This document shows, piece after piece, positions 1 to 9,078 of a stretch of DNA of 64,000 nucleotides; within the stretch, counting starts at the first letter, position 1; the number at the start of each line of letters is the position of its first letter. The notes beneath the pieces are model-generated. The model saw only the letters and a program-made list of their open reading frames with translations, ran no database searches and was not told the DNA's origin. A program made the position numbers and the translations under genes. The stretch is taken from the NCBI RefSeq assembly GCF_000732615.1, contig NZ_JPGL01000011.1, positions 62,001 to 126,000 of the forward strand. The letters are read 5' to 3'. This stretch comes from Burkholderia paludis (GTDB lineage Bacteria > Pseudomonadota > Gammaproteobacteria > Burkholderiales > Burkholderiaceae).

Positions 1-2
1 AT

Positions 3-473
3 CCGAACGCGGACGCCTTCATGAAGCGCATGGCAGAAGCCTGGGGGCTGGAGTGGGGCATGTACGACAGCGTCAAGGCAATCGCCACGCTGCCGGCCGG
101 ATGGCGATCGCGCCGGCTGCCGGAAGTCACGCAGATCGTCGACACGCACGACGTGCTTCGCGCGGAGAGCAGCCTGCAGGGCGGCGAGATGTCGTATCTG
201 AAAGTGCATCCGCGCTACTACATCGACGCCCGCAAGGGGTTCGGCTGGGGCAAGTCGTCGAAGGCGTCCGACGATCCGGATCTGGACGGCCCCGACTGGA
301 ACTGCTTCGTGGTCGATCGCGAAAAATCCATCGAAGTGCACGAACTGACCACCTCGTCGCTGAAGGCCGACATGGACAACGCCCGCGCGACGTTGCTGAA
401 ATGGCTGGACGAGAACTATCCGAAACATCGCGATCCTTTCGCGTACTGGACGGATTGCGAAGGCGGCGCGTAA
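3..473 (+). CDS. hypothetical protein, left end cut by window edge
   Basis: The reading frame is already open at base 3 and runs to a TAA at 471-473. In-frame ATG codons at 21 and 30 lack a ribosome-binding site, so the true start is probably left of the window. The visible part (about 157 residues) is soluble, acidic and rich in Trp, with a Lys/Trp-rich patch FGWGKSSK and a C-terminal helix-prone region before WLDENYPKHRDPFAYW. There is no signal peptide or membrane segment in what can be seen. The small-protein look with many aromatic residues resembles immunity-type or DUF proteins, but I do not recognise a family and assign no function. Confidence 0.75.
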   Translation, partial: PNADAFMKRMAEAWGLEWGMYDSVKAIATLPAGWRSRRLPEVTQIVDTHDVLRAESSLQGGEMSYLKVHPRYYIDARKGFGWGKSSKASDDPDLDGPDWNCFVVDREKSIEVHELTTSSLKADMDNARATLLKWLDENYPKHRDPFAYWTDCEGGA

Positions 474-579
474 GTTTGCGCGATCGCCCGATCCGGTATC
501 GCGCGCGTACGCCGCGCGTTCCGGGCGAATGGGGCGCCTGCCGTTTCGATGCGGGTGCCGGTCCCGATGGGAGGATCCG

Positions 580-1065
580 TTGAAGCGGGCCGGTCCGATT
601 CCGGTTCTCTGGGCTGCCTTCGGCGCCGCGACCGGATCGACCGTCGCCGAACTGCTGCTCTGGTCGGCCGTGGGCGACGACGCGATCGGGAACCTGTGGC
701 GCGACACGCGCCTCACGGCCGCCATCGTGATGGGGCGTCACGTGCTCGTCCCGGCCGCCGGCCTCGATGCGTCGATCCTGGGCGCGGCGACCCTCGTGCA
801 TCTCGGCTTGTCGCTCGCCTATGCAGCCGTGCTGGCGACGATGATCCGCCGCCTGTCGCTAGCGGCCGCGCTACTCGCGGGCGGCGTGTTCGGCCTCGCG
901 CTGTACGGCGTCAACCTCTACGGGTTCACCGCGATTTTTCCGTGGTTCATTCCGGTGCGCGGCGCGATCACGCTGGCGGCTCACCTGGTATTCGGCATCA
1001 CGGCCGCGGCGGTCTGGCGTATCGCCGCGCGGCGGGGCACAACGGCGCTACAGGATCGACGCTAG
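580..1065 (+). CDS. small integral membrane protein of unknown function
   Basis: I chose the TTG at 580 because GGGAGG lies 6 bases upstream (569-574). The open frame reaches up to an ATG at 529, but that extra part is Arg/Cys-rich and unlike protein. The product is 161 residues with four likely membrane helices: near residues 7-27 (WAAFGAATGSTVAELLLWSA), 65-90, 95-115 (the ALLAGGVFGLALYGVNLYGF region) and 125-150. It ends in a basic tail. The family is not recognised; it resembles the predicted inner-membrane proteins common in Burkholderia. Its last 18 bases overlap the 3' end of the convergent acyltransferase gene. Confidence 0.7.
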   Translation: MKRAGPIPVLWAAFGAATGSTVAELLLWSAVGDDAIGNLWRDTRLTAAIVMGRHVLVPAAGLDASILGAATLVHLGLSLAYAAVLATMIRRLSLAAALLAGGVFGLALYGVNLYGFTAIFPWFIPVRGAITLAAHLVFGITAAAVWRIAARRGTTALQDRR

Positions 1066-2211
1066 CCTCGGCACGCGAAGCAGCAGGCCGGCAATCAGAT
1101 GGCACGCGACGCACGCGATGCAGCCGGTCACGGCGAACTTCAGGAACGGGGCGGCCGGCACGGTTCTCCACGCGAGGGCGACGGCCACCAGCACGGGCGG
1201 ATGGATGACGTAGACGGTGTAGGCGCGTCGCGACAGCGGTTGCCATACGCCCTTCAGCCGTTCGAAGCGGCGCTGGAAACGGCTGACGAGAAACAGTATC
1301 GCGCCCCACGCAACCAGCGGCTCCCAGAACGCATAGATCACCGCCTGCGGACGGCCGCGCAGCGCGGGCACGTGCTTCGCGAGCAGGTAGGCGAGCGGCA
1401 GGACCGGCAGCGCCAGCCACGCGATGCGCCACCACAGGGCGACCTGCCGCGCCGGAAAGCGCTCGATCCAGCGTCCGCCCGCCGTCCGGCAGCCGGCGGC
1501 GTACAACACGACGTAGCTGGCGAAGTACCCGAGCTGGAGCCCCGATACGTTGACGCCGACCGGCCATCGGGACCGCAGCGCCAGCGCCGCGCCTCCCGTC
1601 AGCAGGGCCGCCGCGGCTAGGGTCCGGTCCGACGGGAAGCGTGGCGGAGCGGGCCGGTTCGCACCGCGCGCCCCGGTGCGCGGGAACGCGGTGCGCCAGA
1701 GCGCCGCGGCCACGCTGAACATCAGCAACGCCTCGGCGAACCACATCGGGCCGTTCTCGAACGTGCCGCTGCGCCACAGGCGGCCCAGCGTCGCCGCGAA
1801 CGGGTGCCCCGCGCCGGCTTGCGCCAGCGCGATCGTCGCGGGGCCGATCAGGAAGCCGTATGCCAGCAGGGGCAGGCCGAGCCTGAGGAACCGGTCGGCC
1901 AGGAAACGGGCGGGGCCCTTGCGCTCGAGGGAGCCCGTCGTGTAGTAGCCCGCGAGAAAGAAGAACAGGCCCATGAAGAACGCCTGGTTGATCGCGCAGA
2001 AGAGCGTCAGCAGCGCGGATTGCACCGACGGGCCCGCGGCGACCTCGTGGTAGTACCAGCCGCCGACCGCACCGTAGGTGATCGCGCAGTGGTGAAACAC
2101 CACCAGCAACGTCAGGCAGGCGCGCAACGCGTCCAGCCCGGCGTTGCGAGACACGGCAACCAAGTTGTCCGGCCGGAAGACCGAATCGACCGCAAGATCC
2201 TGAGTGCGCAT
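1048..2211 (-). CDS. acyltransferase-3 family membrane protein
   Basis: The 387-residue protein has about ten hydrophobic helices and fits the acyltransferase_3 (OafA/NolL-like) family, inner-membrane enzymes that O-acylate sugars, lipids or glucans. Supporting marks are the N-terminal RNAGLDALRACLTLLVVFHH, with the His-containing first helix typical of the family, then FFFLAGYYTTGS and FLADRFLRLGLPLLAYGF. The C terminus (SRRAYTVYVIHPPVLVAVAL) is also characteristic. The acceptor is not known and no polysaccharide genes are nearby. It is transcribed alone and convergent with the small membrane protein. Family certain, substrate unknown. Confidence 0.9.
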   Translation of the reverse strand: MRTQDLAVDSVFRPDNLVAVSRNAGLDALRACLTLLVVFHHCAITYGAVGGWYYHEVAAGPSVQSALLTLFCAINQAFFMGLFFFLAGYYTTGSLERKGPARFLADRFLRLGLPLLAYGFLIGPATIALAQAGAGHPFAATLGRLWRSGTFENGPMWFAEALLMFSVAAALWRTAFPRTGARGANRPAPPRFPSDRTLAAAALLTGGAALALRSRWPVGVNVSGLQLGYFASYVVLYAAGCRTAGGRWIERFPARQVALWWRIAWLALPVLPLAYLLAKHVPALRGRPQAVIYAFWEPLVAWGAILFLVSRFQRRFERLKGVWQPLSRRAYTVYVIHPPVLVAVALAWRTVPAAPFLKFAVTGCIACVACHLIAGLLLRVPRLASIL

Positions 2212-2341
2212 GGCATTGCCCGTAGTGGGGCGGGCCGGTCACGACCCGCATTGCGACGAGAGGTGTACATCCGGCGGGCGTCGCGCTCGGCAACCTGCGC
2301 CGCCGCCATGACGCCCCGTCGTTCGATGGCCGGCGCGATGC

Positions 2342-2986
2342 CTAGTCGAGCCGCCCGCGCAGGTCGTCGAACGGAATCATCACATGCGTGCGATACGCGG
2401 GCCGCGCCTGCAGTCGTTCGTACCATGCCTGCACGTGCGGGAGGTCCGGCCGGGCGATGTCGAGTTCGAAATAGCGATACAGATGCGTGCCGGCCGCGAT
2501 GTCGGCGAGCGAGAGCGTGTCGCCCGCGAGAAACGCCTGCCCGGCCAGCGCCGCGTCGAGCTGCCGGAAATGCTGCGCGCACTGCGCGATGCTCTGCGCG
2601 ACGCGCTCGGTGTCGCGCTGTTCGGGCGGCGTCCGGTAATAGCCGCGAAACACGCCGTTGAGGAACGCCGGCTGCAGCGTGGTCTGCGACCAGTCCATCC
2701 AGCGGTCGGCGCGCGACCGCTCGGCCGGGTCGGCGGGCCAGAAGGCGGGCGCGCCGTAGCGCGCGGCGAGGTAGCGCAGGATGCTGTGCGATTCCCAGAC
2801 GACCGTGCCGCCGTCGTCGATCACGGGCACGCGCCCGTGCGGGTTCATCGCGAGAAAACCCGGCGTGTCGAGCTCGCCGAACGACCCGCCGGCCGGCACG
2901 TGCCGATGCGCAAGCGCGAGCTCGTCGACGAGCCACATCACCTTCTGGACGTTGAACGCGTTGCGGCGCCCCCATACGGTCAGCAT
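2342..2986 (-). CDS. glutathione S-transferase family protein
   Basis: The 214-residue cytosolic protein has the two-domain GST layout. The N-terminal thioredoxin fold begins LTVWGRRNAFNVQKVMWLVD and carries the glutathione-contacting HGRVPVIDDGGTVVWESHSI stretch (residues about 50-70). The helical C-terminal domain contains FLAGDTLSLADIAAGTHLYR, the usual N-capping-box region. In place of the catalytic Tyr/Ser/Cys near position 10 the sequence shows RRNAFN, a pattern found in bacterial theta/beta-like GSTs that conjugate or isomerise xenobiotics. GAAAC/CAAGGAGACC upstream on the coding strand gives a good ribosome-binding site before the ATG. The substrate cannot be read from sequence. Confidence 0.9.
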   Translation of the reverse strand: MLTVWGRRNAFNVQKVMWLVDELALAHRHVPAGGSFGELDTPGFLAMNPHGRVPVIDDGGTVVWESHSILRYLAARYGAPAFWPADPAERSRADRWMDWSQTTLQPAFLNGVFRGYYRTPPEQRDTERVAQSIAQCAQHFRQLDAALAGQAFLAGDTLSLADIAAGTHLYRYFELDIARPDLPHVQAWYERLQARPAYRTHVMIPFDDLRGRLD

Positions 2987-3037
2987 TCGGGTCTCCTTGT
3001 GTTGTGCGGAACGGGAACGCCGACAGTGTAAACGCGA

Positions 3038-3063
3038 CAGGCGCGCACCGAGGTGCGCGCCTG
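3038..3063 (-). terminator. hairpin terminator after the porin gene
   Basis: A perfect 12-bp stem (CAGGCGCGCACC / GGTGCGCGCCTG) with a two-base centre lies 30 bases past the porin stop codon. On the minus strand it is followed by a short T-rich tract (TCGCGTTT). The strong stem supports termination of the porin message; the weak U-run leaves some doubt. Confidence 0.55.
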
Positions 3064-3092
3064 CCGGTTGTCGTCGTCGCGCGACGACGCGA

Positions 3093-4265
3093 TCAGAACT
3101 TGTGGCGGATGCCGACGATCGCGAGTTCCTGCGTGTCGGTGCCGGAGTTCACGCCGTACGAGCCGACCGACGCGTCGGCCTTCACGAGCGCGCCGTTCGC
3201 GTTGAGTGTGTTGCCGCTCGCCTTCTGGTAGCCGAACAGGGCGTACAGGTCGGTGCGCTTCGACAGCGCGTAATCCGCGCCGAGGTTGACCTGGTTGTAG
3301 TGCGCGGAAGCCGGGCCCGTCAGCGACGTGTAGTTGTAGCCCACGCCCGCGCGCAGCGCCGGCGAGAACTGCCAGTTGAAGAACGCCGAGCCGTTGTTGA
3401 ACTTCGCGTTCTGGGTGAAGGCCGACAGCGTGTCCGCGCCGTACTGCGTGTTCGAATACGCGAGGCCGAAGGTGGCCGGCCCGGCGACGTACTGGCCGGC
3501 CACGCGCACGATCTGGATCGACTTCGCGCTCGAGAAGCCCTGGTTGATCACGGTGTTGAACAGCGTGTCCGAGCTGCTCGACCAGGTGCGCACGCCATTC
3601 GTGACCGAGGAGCCGCCGTTCGCGTAGAAGAAGCCGGCGCCGAGCGACAGCGGGCCGTTCGCGTAACTTGCGCCGAAGCTGTACGTGCGGCCGCTGCCGG
3701 TCGCGCCCGCGACGCCGCCGAAGCCGTACAGGCCTTCGAACTGGAAGCCGGAGATCAGCGGGCTCGTGTATTTCACCGAGTTGCTGACGCGCAGGCTGTT
3801 GTCGTAGTTGTCGAGGTCGCCCGGCGTCGCGAACACGCCGCCGAAGTAGTTGTCCTGCGTGAGGCCCTGCACGAGATCGACGACCGGATCGTACTGGCGG
3901 CCGAGCGTGACGGTGCCGTACGTGCTGCTCGCGAGGCCGACGACGGCCTTGCGGCCGAATTCGCGGCCGCCCTGGCCGAGCGCGCCCGTGCCGATGTTGA
4001 AGCCGTTTTCGAGCTGGAACAGCGCGGACAGGCCGCCGCCGAGATCCTCGGTGCCGCGCAGCCCCCAGCGGCTGCCCGACAGGTTGCCGCTGCTGAACTT
4101 GACGAGGCTCGACGCGTTGCTGCCGTTCGCGTTCTGCGCGTTGTGCACGTATGCGATGCCCGCATCGGCGATGCCGTACAGCGTGACGCTGCTTTGTGCA
4201 TGTGCGCCGGCGGCGAAGAGCGCGGCCGGCAGCGCGAGCAGTGCGAATGACCGGATTGGTTTCAT
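3093..4265 (-). CDS. outer-membrane porin, OmpC/Bordetella-type general diffusion porin
   Basis: A 390-residue trimeric beta-barrel porin for passive uptake of small solutes. It begins with a classic signal peptide, MKPIRSFALLALPAALFAAG ending AHAQ, followed by SSVTLYGIADAGIAYVHN, the opening strand found in nearly all Burkholderiales porins. The family signature SRWGLRGTEDLGGGLSALFQ appears near residues 65-85, and the chain ends in HKF, the terminal aromatic residue used for BAM recognition. The gene is monocistronic, with GGGGAACC before the ATG and a hairpin after its stop. Genomes of this group carry many such paralogues, so an individual substrate cannot be named. Confidence 0.95.
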   Translation of the reverse strand: MKPIRSFALLALPAALFAAGAHAQSSVTLYGIADAGIAYVHNAQNANGSNASSLVKFSSGNLSGSRWGLRGTEDLGGGLSALFQLENGFNIGTGALGQGGREFGRKAVVGLASSTYGTVTLGRQYDPVVDLVQGLTQDNYFGGVFATPGDLDNYDNSLRVSNSVKYTSPLISGFQFEGLYGFGGVAGATGSGRTYSFGASYANGPLSLGAGFFYANGGSSVTNGVRTWSSSSDTLFNTVINQGFSSAKSIQIVRVAGQYVAGPATFGLAYSNTQYGADTLSAFTQNAKFNNGSAFFNWQFSPALRAGVGYNYTSLTGPASAHYNQVNLGADYALSKRTDLYALFGYQKASGNTLNANGALVKADASVGSYGVNSGTDTQELAIVGIRHKF

Positions 4266-4460
4266 TATCGGGTTCCCCTGTTGGTCGATGAGTCTGGCGA
4301 ATCGGTGAACGATACGGATCGCGTATCGTCAAGGGAACCAATAAATTGTCGGATCGTTATGAGGCCGCGCGGGGATCGGTGCGCGCGCAACGGCATGACG
4401 CTGGCTGCCCGGTGCGAGCGTCGCCGGTTGCCGAGGCTGCCCGGCACCGCTCGGCGTGCT

Positions 4461-4973
4461 TCAATGCCGATCGCCCCTGGGCTCGTACAGACGCGGCTGC
4501 GCCGCGTTCAACGCATCGTCCGCACCCGGTTGCCCGGGAAACACCCCGTTGCGGTCGGGCCACAGCAACTGGACGCACGGGAACTCGTCGTTGCCGTAGA
4601 ACCAGCGGTTCCAGCCGAGGTGCGCGGCGTAGTGCGCCTTCGCCACCGGCATCAGGAGCGCGTTCGCGTTGCCGTAGACAGCCGCCGTAACTTCTCCGAT
4701 CGGCGGCGGTGTATCCGCCGCGATCATCCGGTAGACGTCCCACAGCACGTCGTGGACGATGCGCGCCGGCAACGAGAACACGATGATCTCCGGAAAGCCG
4801 TGGTTCACCCAGAACCCGGTCGTGAACGAGAAGCCCGGATTGTCCGCTTCCGCGAACACTTCGGTGCGGAACCATCCGTGCTCGCGGATCCGGCTCACGA
4901 AGCGTTGCTCGACGTCGTCGAGTACGGAATCGGGCGCATCCAGCGCAGTGGCGATATCCGGTCGCGTGGTCAT
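4461..4973 (-). CDS. DUF4262 domain protein
   Basis: I start at the ATG 4971-4973, preceded by AAGGAA at good spacing; the open frame extends to 5177 but the extra residues are the relic of another gene (see next entry). The 170-residue protein has the DUF4262 pattern: [20 protein letters not shown], then [20 protein letters not shown], then [20 protein letters not shown] near the C terminus. DUF4262 proteins are small cytosolic proteins of unknown biochemical role. No operon partner is evident. Confidence 0.85.
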   Translation of the reverse strand: MTTRPDIATALDAPDSVLDDVEQRFVSRIREHGWFRTEVFAEADNPGFSFTTGFWVNHGFPEIIVFSLPARIVHDVLWDVYRMIAADTPPPIGEVTAAVYGNANALLMPVAKAHYAAHLGWNRWFYGNDEFPCVQLLWPDRNGVFPGQPGADDALNAAQPRLYEPRGDRH

Positions 4974-5089
4974 GGCGTATTCCTTGATCCGTGTCGGTCG
5001 ATATGAAACCGGGCGGCGGCGTGCGGCCGCCGGGCATGCGATCGCGGTCGGTGACGCCGCCGATCGACGTGCGCCATCTTGCCATGGCG

Positions 5090-5320
5090 GCCCGGGCGGC
5101 GCGGATCGCGCCGCTGGCTTGCTGCGCGGCCTCCCCGGTTTCGCGGGGGAACCCGCCCGCCGCGCGGGTGCGCCCACAGCGCCGCATGGATGCCGCCGCC
5201 CTTCAGCAACTGCCGGTGCGAACCTTCCTCGACGATGCGCCCTTCATCGAGCACGATCCTGCCGTCACGGCCGGCCCGGGATGAGGCGCAAGCACGGTCT
5301 TGTGCCTGCCCGTCGGTTCA
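5090..5320 (-). pseudogene. relic of an ABC exporter C-terminal ATPase end
   Basis: On the minus strand, the frame through 5254 reads [20 protein letters not shown] then [16 protein letters not shown]. This is the D-loop-to-C-terminus tail of MsbA/ATM1-type exporters (compare the usual ADRIVVLDxGRIVEEGTHxELL and LYARLWxHQSGGF). Just upstream, another frame reads HKTVLA, the remnant of the H-loop region. Downstream, a third frame continues [13 protein letters not shown], which looks like the natural tail. At least two frameshifts separate these pieces and the membrane domain, Walker A and signature are absent. It is a decayed fragment with no likely product. Confidence 0.65.
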
Positions 5321-5609
5321 AGTAGATGACCGGGGCCGGGGATTCAACGGGATTCTCCGATAAGCAAATCATAAAATTAAGCATGCCTAAGCAGTTGACA
5401 TTTGAGCGAGGATTGTCGCTTTTATCGAGCAGGAATTGAAGAATTCGTTACGAACGTCGACGAAGTGACGACATTAATCGGGCCGGGTCGTCGATAGAGT
5501 GGTCACCCCAAGTGCCGGGCGCTTTGTGCAGCGGCACCTCGAGCCGACATTCCGGCTTTGCTCTACGGCCGGGGGGCACGTGGGCCTGCCAACACAACAC
5601 GGGGTCTCT

Positions 5610-7406
5610 ATGAAGTTTTCTTTGCAGGTGGCGTACGCCTGTCTCCTGGTCGCGACCGTCGGCCCGATCGCGGGGTGTGGGGGAGGCGACGGAGGAGACG
5701 GCAAGCCGCCGGCTGTCGTACCGACGAAGCCGGCAGATAGTGGGGGGAGCCCGACCCCTGTCGCTCCTGCGAATCCACCGACACCGCCTGCCGACGATAC
5801 CCGCTGCGATGCCCAGGACCGGACGACTCCGGCGACTGCCACGGCGGATGTGGATCGACGCGCGACCGGCCTGATCGTGACGCTGCTGCCCACCACGGGA
5901 ATGGGCCCCGGCGCCCGGGCGATGGCCACACTCGATCCGGCCCGTCGCTTCGACGCCGTGATCGCCCGGGTGATGTCGAGGACGACCGGCAAGAGCGTGA
6001 GCAAGCAGGTCTATGCCGCGACGAGAGCCAGTCCGGCGCCACGCGTGGCACGAATGCTGTTCGCGTCGACAGCGCTCATTGCCGTCGACGACGTCGTTTC
6101 CGCGGACCGTCTTGCGCCGCTCGCATCGGCGTTCGCGGCGGACCCGGACGTGGCCGGCGTGGAGCTTGACGACGCGATGACCGTGCGGGCGATACCGACG
6201 GACCCGGAGTTTGCAAGGCAATGGAATTTCATGAGCGGGGCGGCCGGCATCGATTTACCCGGTGCCTGGGACATTACGACGGGGGCGCCGAGTGTCGTGA
6301 CCGCCGTGCTGGACACCGGATATGTTCCGCACGCCGATCTCGTCGGCAACCTGCTCCCCGGGTACGACTTTCTCACCAGCACGATCACCGGCAACAACGG
6401 TCACGGGCGCGGGCCGGACGCAACCGATCCCGGCGACTGGGTGACGAAAGACGAGTCCAACGATCCGACAGGCCCGTTCCGCAAGTGCGACCCGCACACG
6501 AGTTCCTGGCACGGCACGAGGGTGGCGGGCCTGATCGGAGCGAGCGCGAACAACGGCATCGGGATCGTCGGCGCGAATTGGTACGGCAAGATCCTGCCGG
6601 TTCGAGTGCTCGGCAAATGCGGCGGACCGACCAGCGACCTCATCGACGGACTTCGGTGGGCGGCCGGTATAGCCGTTCCGAACGTACCTGCGAATCCCTA
6701 CCCTGCCAAAGTGATCAACTTGAGCCTCGGCGGCAACGGCCCATGCGGCGACGCACTCCAGCATGCGATCGACGATGTCGTCGCGGCCGGCTCGACGATC
6801 GTCGTCGCCGCCGGGAACGATGGTGTCCGGTCCGCCCGGGACCGACCGGCCAACTGTCGAGGGGTCATTGCCGTCGGGTCGACCGACAACACCGGCCGTC
6901 GTGCGTGGGACAGCAATTTCGGCCCGAACATCACGCTGAGCGCGCCCGGCGCCAACGTATGGTCGACCACGAATACGGGTACCAGCGTTCCCCGAAGCGA
7001 CGCGTATAACGCGGGGAGCGGCGCCAGCTATGCGGCCCCCCAGGTTGCCGGGGTCGTCTCGCTGATGCTGACCGTCAACCCGGCCCTCTCGCCGGCAAGA
7101 ATCGCGGACATCCTGAAGCAGACGGCCCGATCCGGGGCGGCAGGAGCGTCGCTGTCCTGTCGCGCCCGTCCGGCTGGTGCGGGTATCGTCGATGCGGCTG
7201 CTGCGGTGGCGGCGGCGCAAAGACAAGGCGCCGCCGTGCCCCAGGGGAACCTTCCAGGAGCGTCGGTCGGTGGCGCAGCAAGCGCGCCGGGCGCCGTTCC
7301 GGCGCAAGGCGCGACGGTATCGCACCCGATCGACGGCCAAACCGATACAGGCACTCATTACCTGGATAGTGTCGGAAACGTCATTGCGACTAAGCCGGGC
7401 GCGTGA
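5610..7406 (+). CDS. secreted lipoprotein subtilisin-like (S8) serine protease
   Basis: I start at ATG 5610 because it opens a lipoprotein signal peptide ending in the lipobox PIAGC; the frame reaches back to 5499 without a signal. The product is 598 residues. After the lipidated Cys comes a Gly/Pro-rich linker, then a prodomain-like segment (about 75-200), and the S8 catalytic domain. The triad is visible: Asp235 in TAVLDTGY, His301 in SSWHGTRVAGLIGA and Ser473 in GSGASYAAPQVAG; VVVAAGNDG carries the oxyanion Asn. The C-terminal 90 residues are Ala/Gly/Pro-rich. It should act outside the inner membrane as a scavenging or virulence-associated endopeptidase. The upstream 200 bp are AT-richer than the surroundings. 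Confidence 0.93.
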   Translation: MKFSLQVAYACLLVATVGPIAGCGGGDGGDGKPPAVVPTKPADSGGSPTPVAPANPPTPPADDTRCDAQDRTTPATATADVDRRATGLIVTLLPTTGMGPGARAMATLDPARRFDAVIARVMSRTTGKSVSKQVYAATRASPAPRVARMLFASTALIAVDDVVSADRLAPLASAFAADPDVAGVELDDAMTVRAIPTDPEFARQWNFMSGAAGIDLPGAWDITTGAPSVVTAVLDTGYVPHADLVGNLLPGYDFLTSTITGNNGHGRGPDATDPGDWVTKDESNDPTGPFRKCDPHTSSWHGTRVAGLIGASANNGIGIVGANWYGKILPVRVLGKCGGPTSDLIDGLRWAAGIAVPNVPANPYPAKVINLSLGGNGPCGDALQHAIDDVVAAGSTIVVAAGNDGVRSARDRPANCRGVIAVGSTDNTGRRAWDSNFGPNITLSAPGANVWSTTNTGTSVPRSDAYNAGSGASYAAPQVAGVVSLMLTVNPALSPARIADILKQTARSGAAGASLSCRARPAGAGIVDAAAAVAAAQRQGAAVPQGNLPGASVGGAASAPGAVPAQGATVSHPIDGQTDTGTHYLDSVGNVIATKPGA

Positions 7407-7777
7407 CAGGCCGGCATGGCGACCTCGCAGGGTGGCACTGGTTCCGGTCGACGGTAGCCTGCTGATCTACTTTGGTATGGCAGGAAGCGATGGCCAGGTC
7501 GCACGGTGTTTTTCCCGACCCGGCAGCTTGTCTGTCATGGCGCCTGGGGCCGGTGTTCCTGGACGTCGGGGCGACGGGAGCCGGGAGCCGTCTGCCCCGG
7601 TCAATCCGCGATCACTCGATTTGCGTTGTGTCGGCGGATGGCTGTCGCAAACCCGCTCGACGAAGGTAGCGGATGCGAGCGGAATTCGCAGTGGCGACCT
7701 CCGGGGCCGGCACACGGGCCGCTTCCGCGCGCAGAGGCGGATCATGTGTCGCACTCTGAAGAAAGTCCTTGACTGTC
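7407..7777. other. intergenic stretch without a convincing gene
   Basis: Short open frames here have no ribosome-binding site, recognisable motif or typical codon use. The stretch presumably holds the 3' end signal of the protease gene and the promoter region of the tetR gene, whose operator follows at 7778. Confidence 0.5.
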
Positions 7778-7793
7778 TATCTATGAGTAGATA
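7778..7793. promoter_or_regulatory. TetR operator copy 1 (TATCTA-TGAG-TAGATA)
   Basis: A perfect palindrome of two 6-base arms around TGAG ends 11 bases before the tetR ATG. The identical 16-base core recurs at 8493-8508 before ohr and a 5/6-arm variant lies at 8425-8440. The position over the start region of the repressor gene predicts autoregulation. That the neighbouring TetR is the ligand is inference. Confidence 0.75.
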
Positions 7794-7804
7794 AAGTTCG
7801 ATCC

Positions 7805-8371
7805 ATGGAACCGAAACCGACCGTCCGCGAACAGATTCTCGACCACGCGATCACGCTTATGATGCTGCGCGGCTACAACGGCTTCAGCTATCGAGACCTG
7901 TCCGACTTGGTGGGCGTGAAGACGTCGAGCATCCACTACTACTTCCCGTCGAAGGACGATCTCGTGCTGGAAGCGGTGGCGGTCTACAGCGACGAAGTCG
8001 TCGCGGCCATGCGGGCGATCGATCCGGCGTTGCCGGCCGACGTGAAGCTGAGCCTGTACACGAAGCTGTTCGGCCGGACGCTCGGCGACGGCGACCGCAT
8101 CTGCCTGTGCGGGATGCTGGCGGCCGACATCGAATCGCTGCCGGAGAACGTGCGGCACGCGGTGCAGGCGTTTTTCAAGGCCAACGAAAGCTGGCTTGCG
8201 GAATTGCTGGCGCAGGGTGCGAAGGAAGGCACGCTGCAGTTCAGCGGCAAGCCCGAAACGGCCGCGCGCACGTTGTACGCGGCGTTCCAGGGCAGCGTGC
8301 TGGCCAGCCGGCTGTTCCATACGCGGGCGCGTCTCGAGGATGTCGAGGCTGTCTGGAAAACGCGGCCCTGA
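7805..8371 (+). CDS. TetR/AcrR family repressor of the ohr-hydrolase genes
   Basis: A 188-residue one-component regulator. The N-terminal helix-turn-helix is clear: REQILDHAITLMMLRGYNGF then DLSDLVGVKTSSIHYYFPSK (residues about 8-50), where the YYFPSK end is the family hallmark. The C-terminal ligand domain carries two close cysteines in RICLCGMLAADIES (about 98-112), which could serve a redox or electrophile-sensing role as in NemR-like TetR proteins. It is followed by the ohr and hydrolase genes, and the shared palindromes in both upstream regions suggest that it represses itself and them. The start ATG has only a weak ribosome-binding site. Confidence 0.9.
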   Translation: MEPKPTVREQILDHAITLMMLRGYNGFSYRDLSDLVGVKTSSIHYYFPSKDDLVLEAVAVYSDEVVAAMRAIDPALPADVKLSLYTKLFGRTLGDGDRICLCGMLAADIESLPENVRHAVQAFFKANESWLAELLAQGAKEGTLQFSGKPETAARTLYAAFQGSVLASRLFHTRARLEDVEAVWKTRP

Positions 8372-8424
8372 CAGGCAGCGCAAGCGGTCGGGCGGTTCGC
8401 CGCCTTTTTTTGGGTTTGGTTGTC

Positions 8425-8440
8425 TATCTGTCGATAGATA
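8425..8440. promoter_or_regulatory. TetR operator copy 2 (variant TATCTG-TCGA-TAGATA)
   Basis: The 16-base palindrome matches copy 1 and copy 3 in 11 of the 12 arm bases. It lies 54 bases past the tetR stop codon and 68 bases upstream of copy 3, so the ohr promoter has a pair of sites that could be bound cooperatively. Confidence 0.65.
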
Positions 8441-8492
8441 GATGATTGGAGCAGGTGGATCGATCCCCTGCATTTTTTTGGGGCTGTTTATC

Positions 8493-8508
8493 TATCTATG
8501 AGTAGATA
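8493..8508. promoter_or_regulatory. TetR operator copy 3, before ohr
   Basis: Identical 16-base core to copy 1, within a longer symmetric TGTTTATC...GATAAACA context (8486-8512). It sits about 90 bases upstream of the ohr start codon, where it would cover the promoter. The identical core in two separate upstream regions is good evidence for a real binding site. Confidence 0.75.
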
Positions 8509-8595
8509 AACAAACGCGATGCCGGCGGCAGCGCCACCGGCAAGCGGCCCCGGGTTGGAAGGCTGTTTCACTCACTGATTGAAAAGGAGTCTGTC

Positions 8596-9021
8596 ATGTC
8601 GATCGAAAAAGTGCTGTACCGCGCCCATGCAAAAGCCACCGGCGGCCGCGACGGCCGTGCGACGGTGCCCGAGAGCAACCTCGACCTGAAGCTGACCACG
8701 CCGCGCGAGCTGGGCGGCGCGGGCGGTGCGGGCGCGAACCCCGAGCAACTGTTCGCCGCCGGCTACAGCGCGTGCTTCATCGGCGCGATGAAGTTCGTCG
8801 CGGCCCGCGACAAGATCGCGATGCCCGCGGACGCCGCGATCGAAGGCAGCGTCGGTATCGGCGCGATCCCGAACGGCTTCGGCATCGAGGTCGAACTGAA
8901 GATCTCGCTGCCGGGCCTCGATCGCGACACCGCGCAAACGCTGATCGACCGTGCGCACGTCGTCTGTCCGTACTCGAACGCGACGCGCGGCAACATCGAC
9001 GTCACGCTGACGCTCGCCTGA
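8596..9021 (+). CDS. ohr: Ohr/OsmC family organic hydroperoxide reductase
   Basis: The 141-residue cytosolic protein reduces organic hydroperoxides by a two-cysteine mechanism, using lipoylated proteins as electron source in the known family. The peroxidatic Cys60 lies in [17 protein letters not shown] and the resolving Cys124 in [15 protein letters not shown], the exact Ohr arrangement. The N-terminal [17 protein letters not shown] matches the substrate-pocket Arg region. AAAAGGAG precedes the ATG. Ohr genes are usually controlled by a MarR-type OhrR; here the neighbouring regulator is a TetR protein with operators in front, which is unusual. The hydrolase gene follows after 57 bases and is probably cotranscribed. 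Confidence 0.95.
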   Translation: MSIEKVLYRAHAKATGGRDGRATVPESNLDLKLTTPRELGGAGGAGANPEQLFAAGYSACFIGAMKFVAARDKIAMPADAAIEGSVGIGAIPNGFGIEVELKISLPGLDRDTAQTLIDRAHVVCPYSNATRGNIDVTLTLA

Positions 9022-9078
9022 TGTCACGTACTGCGAAACATCCATCGTCATTCACCTGTTGAGCCAAGGAATACCATC

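Noticed and set aside
5499-5609. Upstream extension of the subtilase gene
   Set aside because: Starting at 5499 would bury the lipoprotein signal peptide behind 37 residues without export features.
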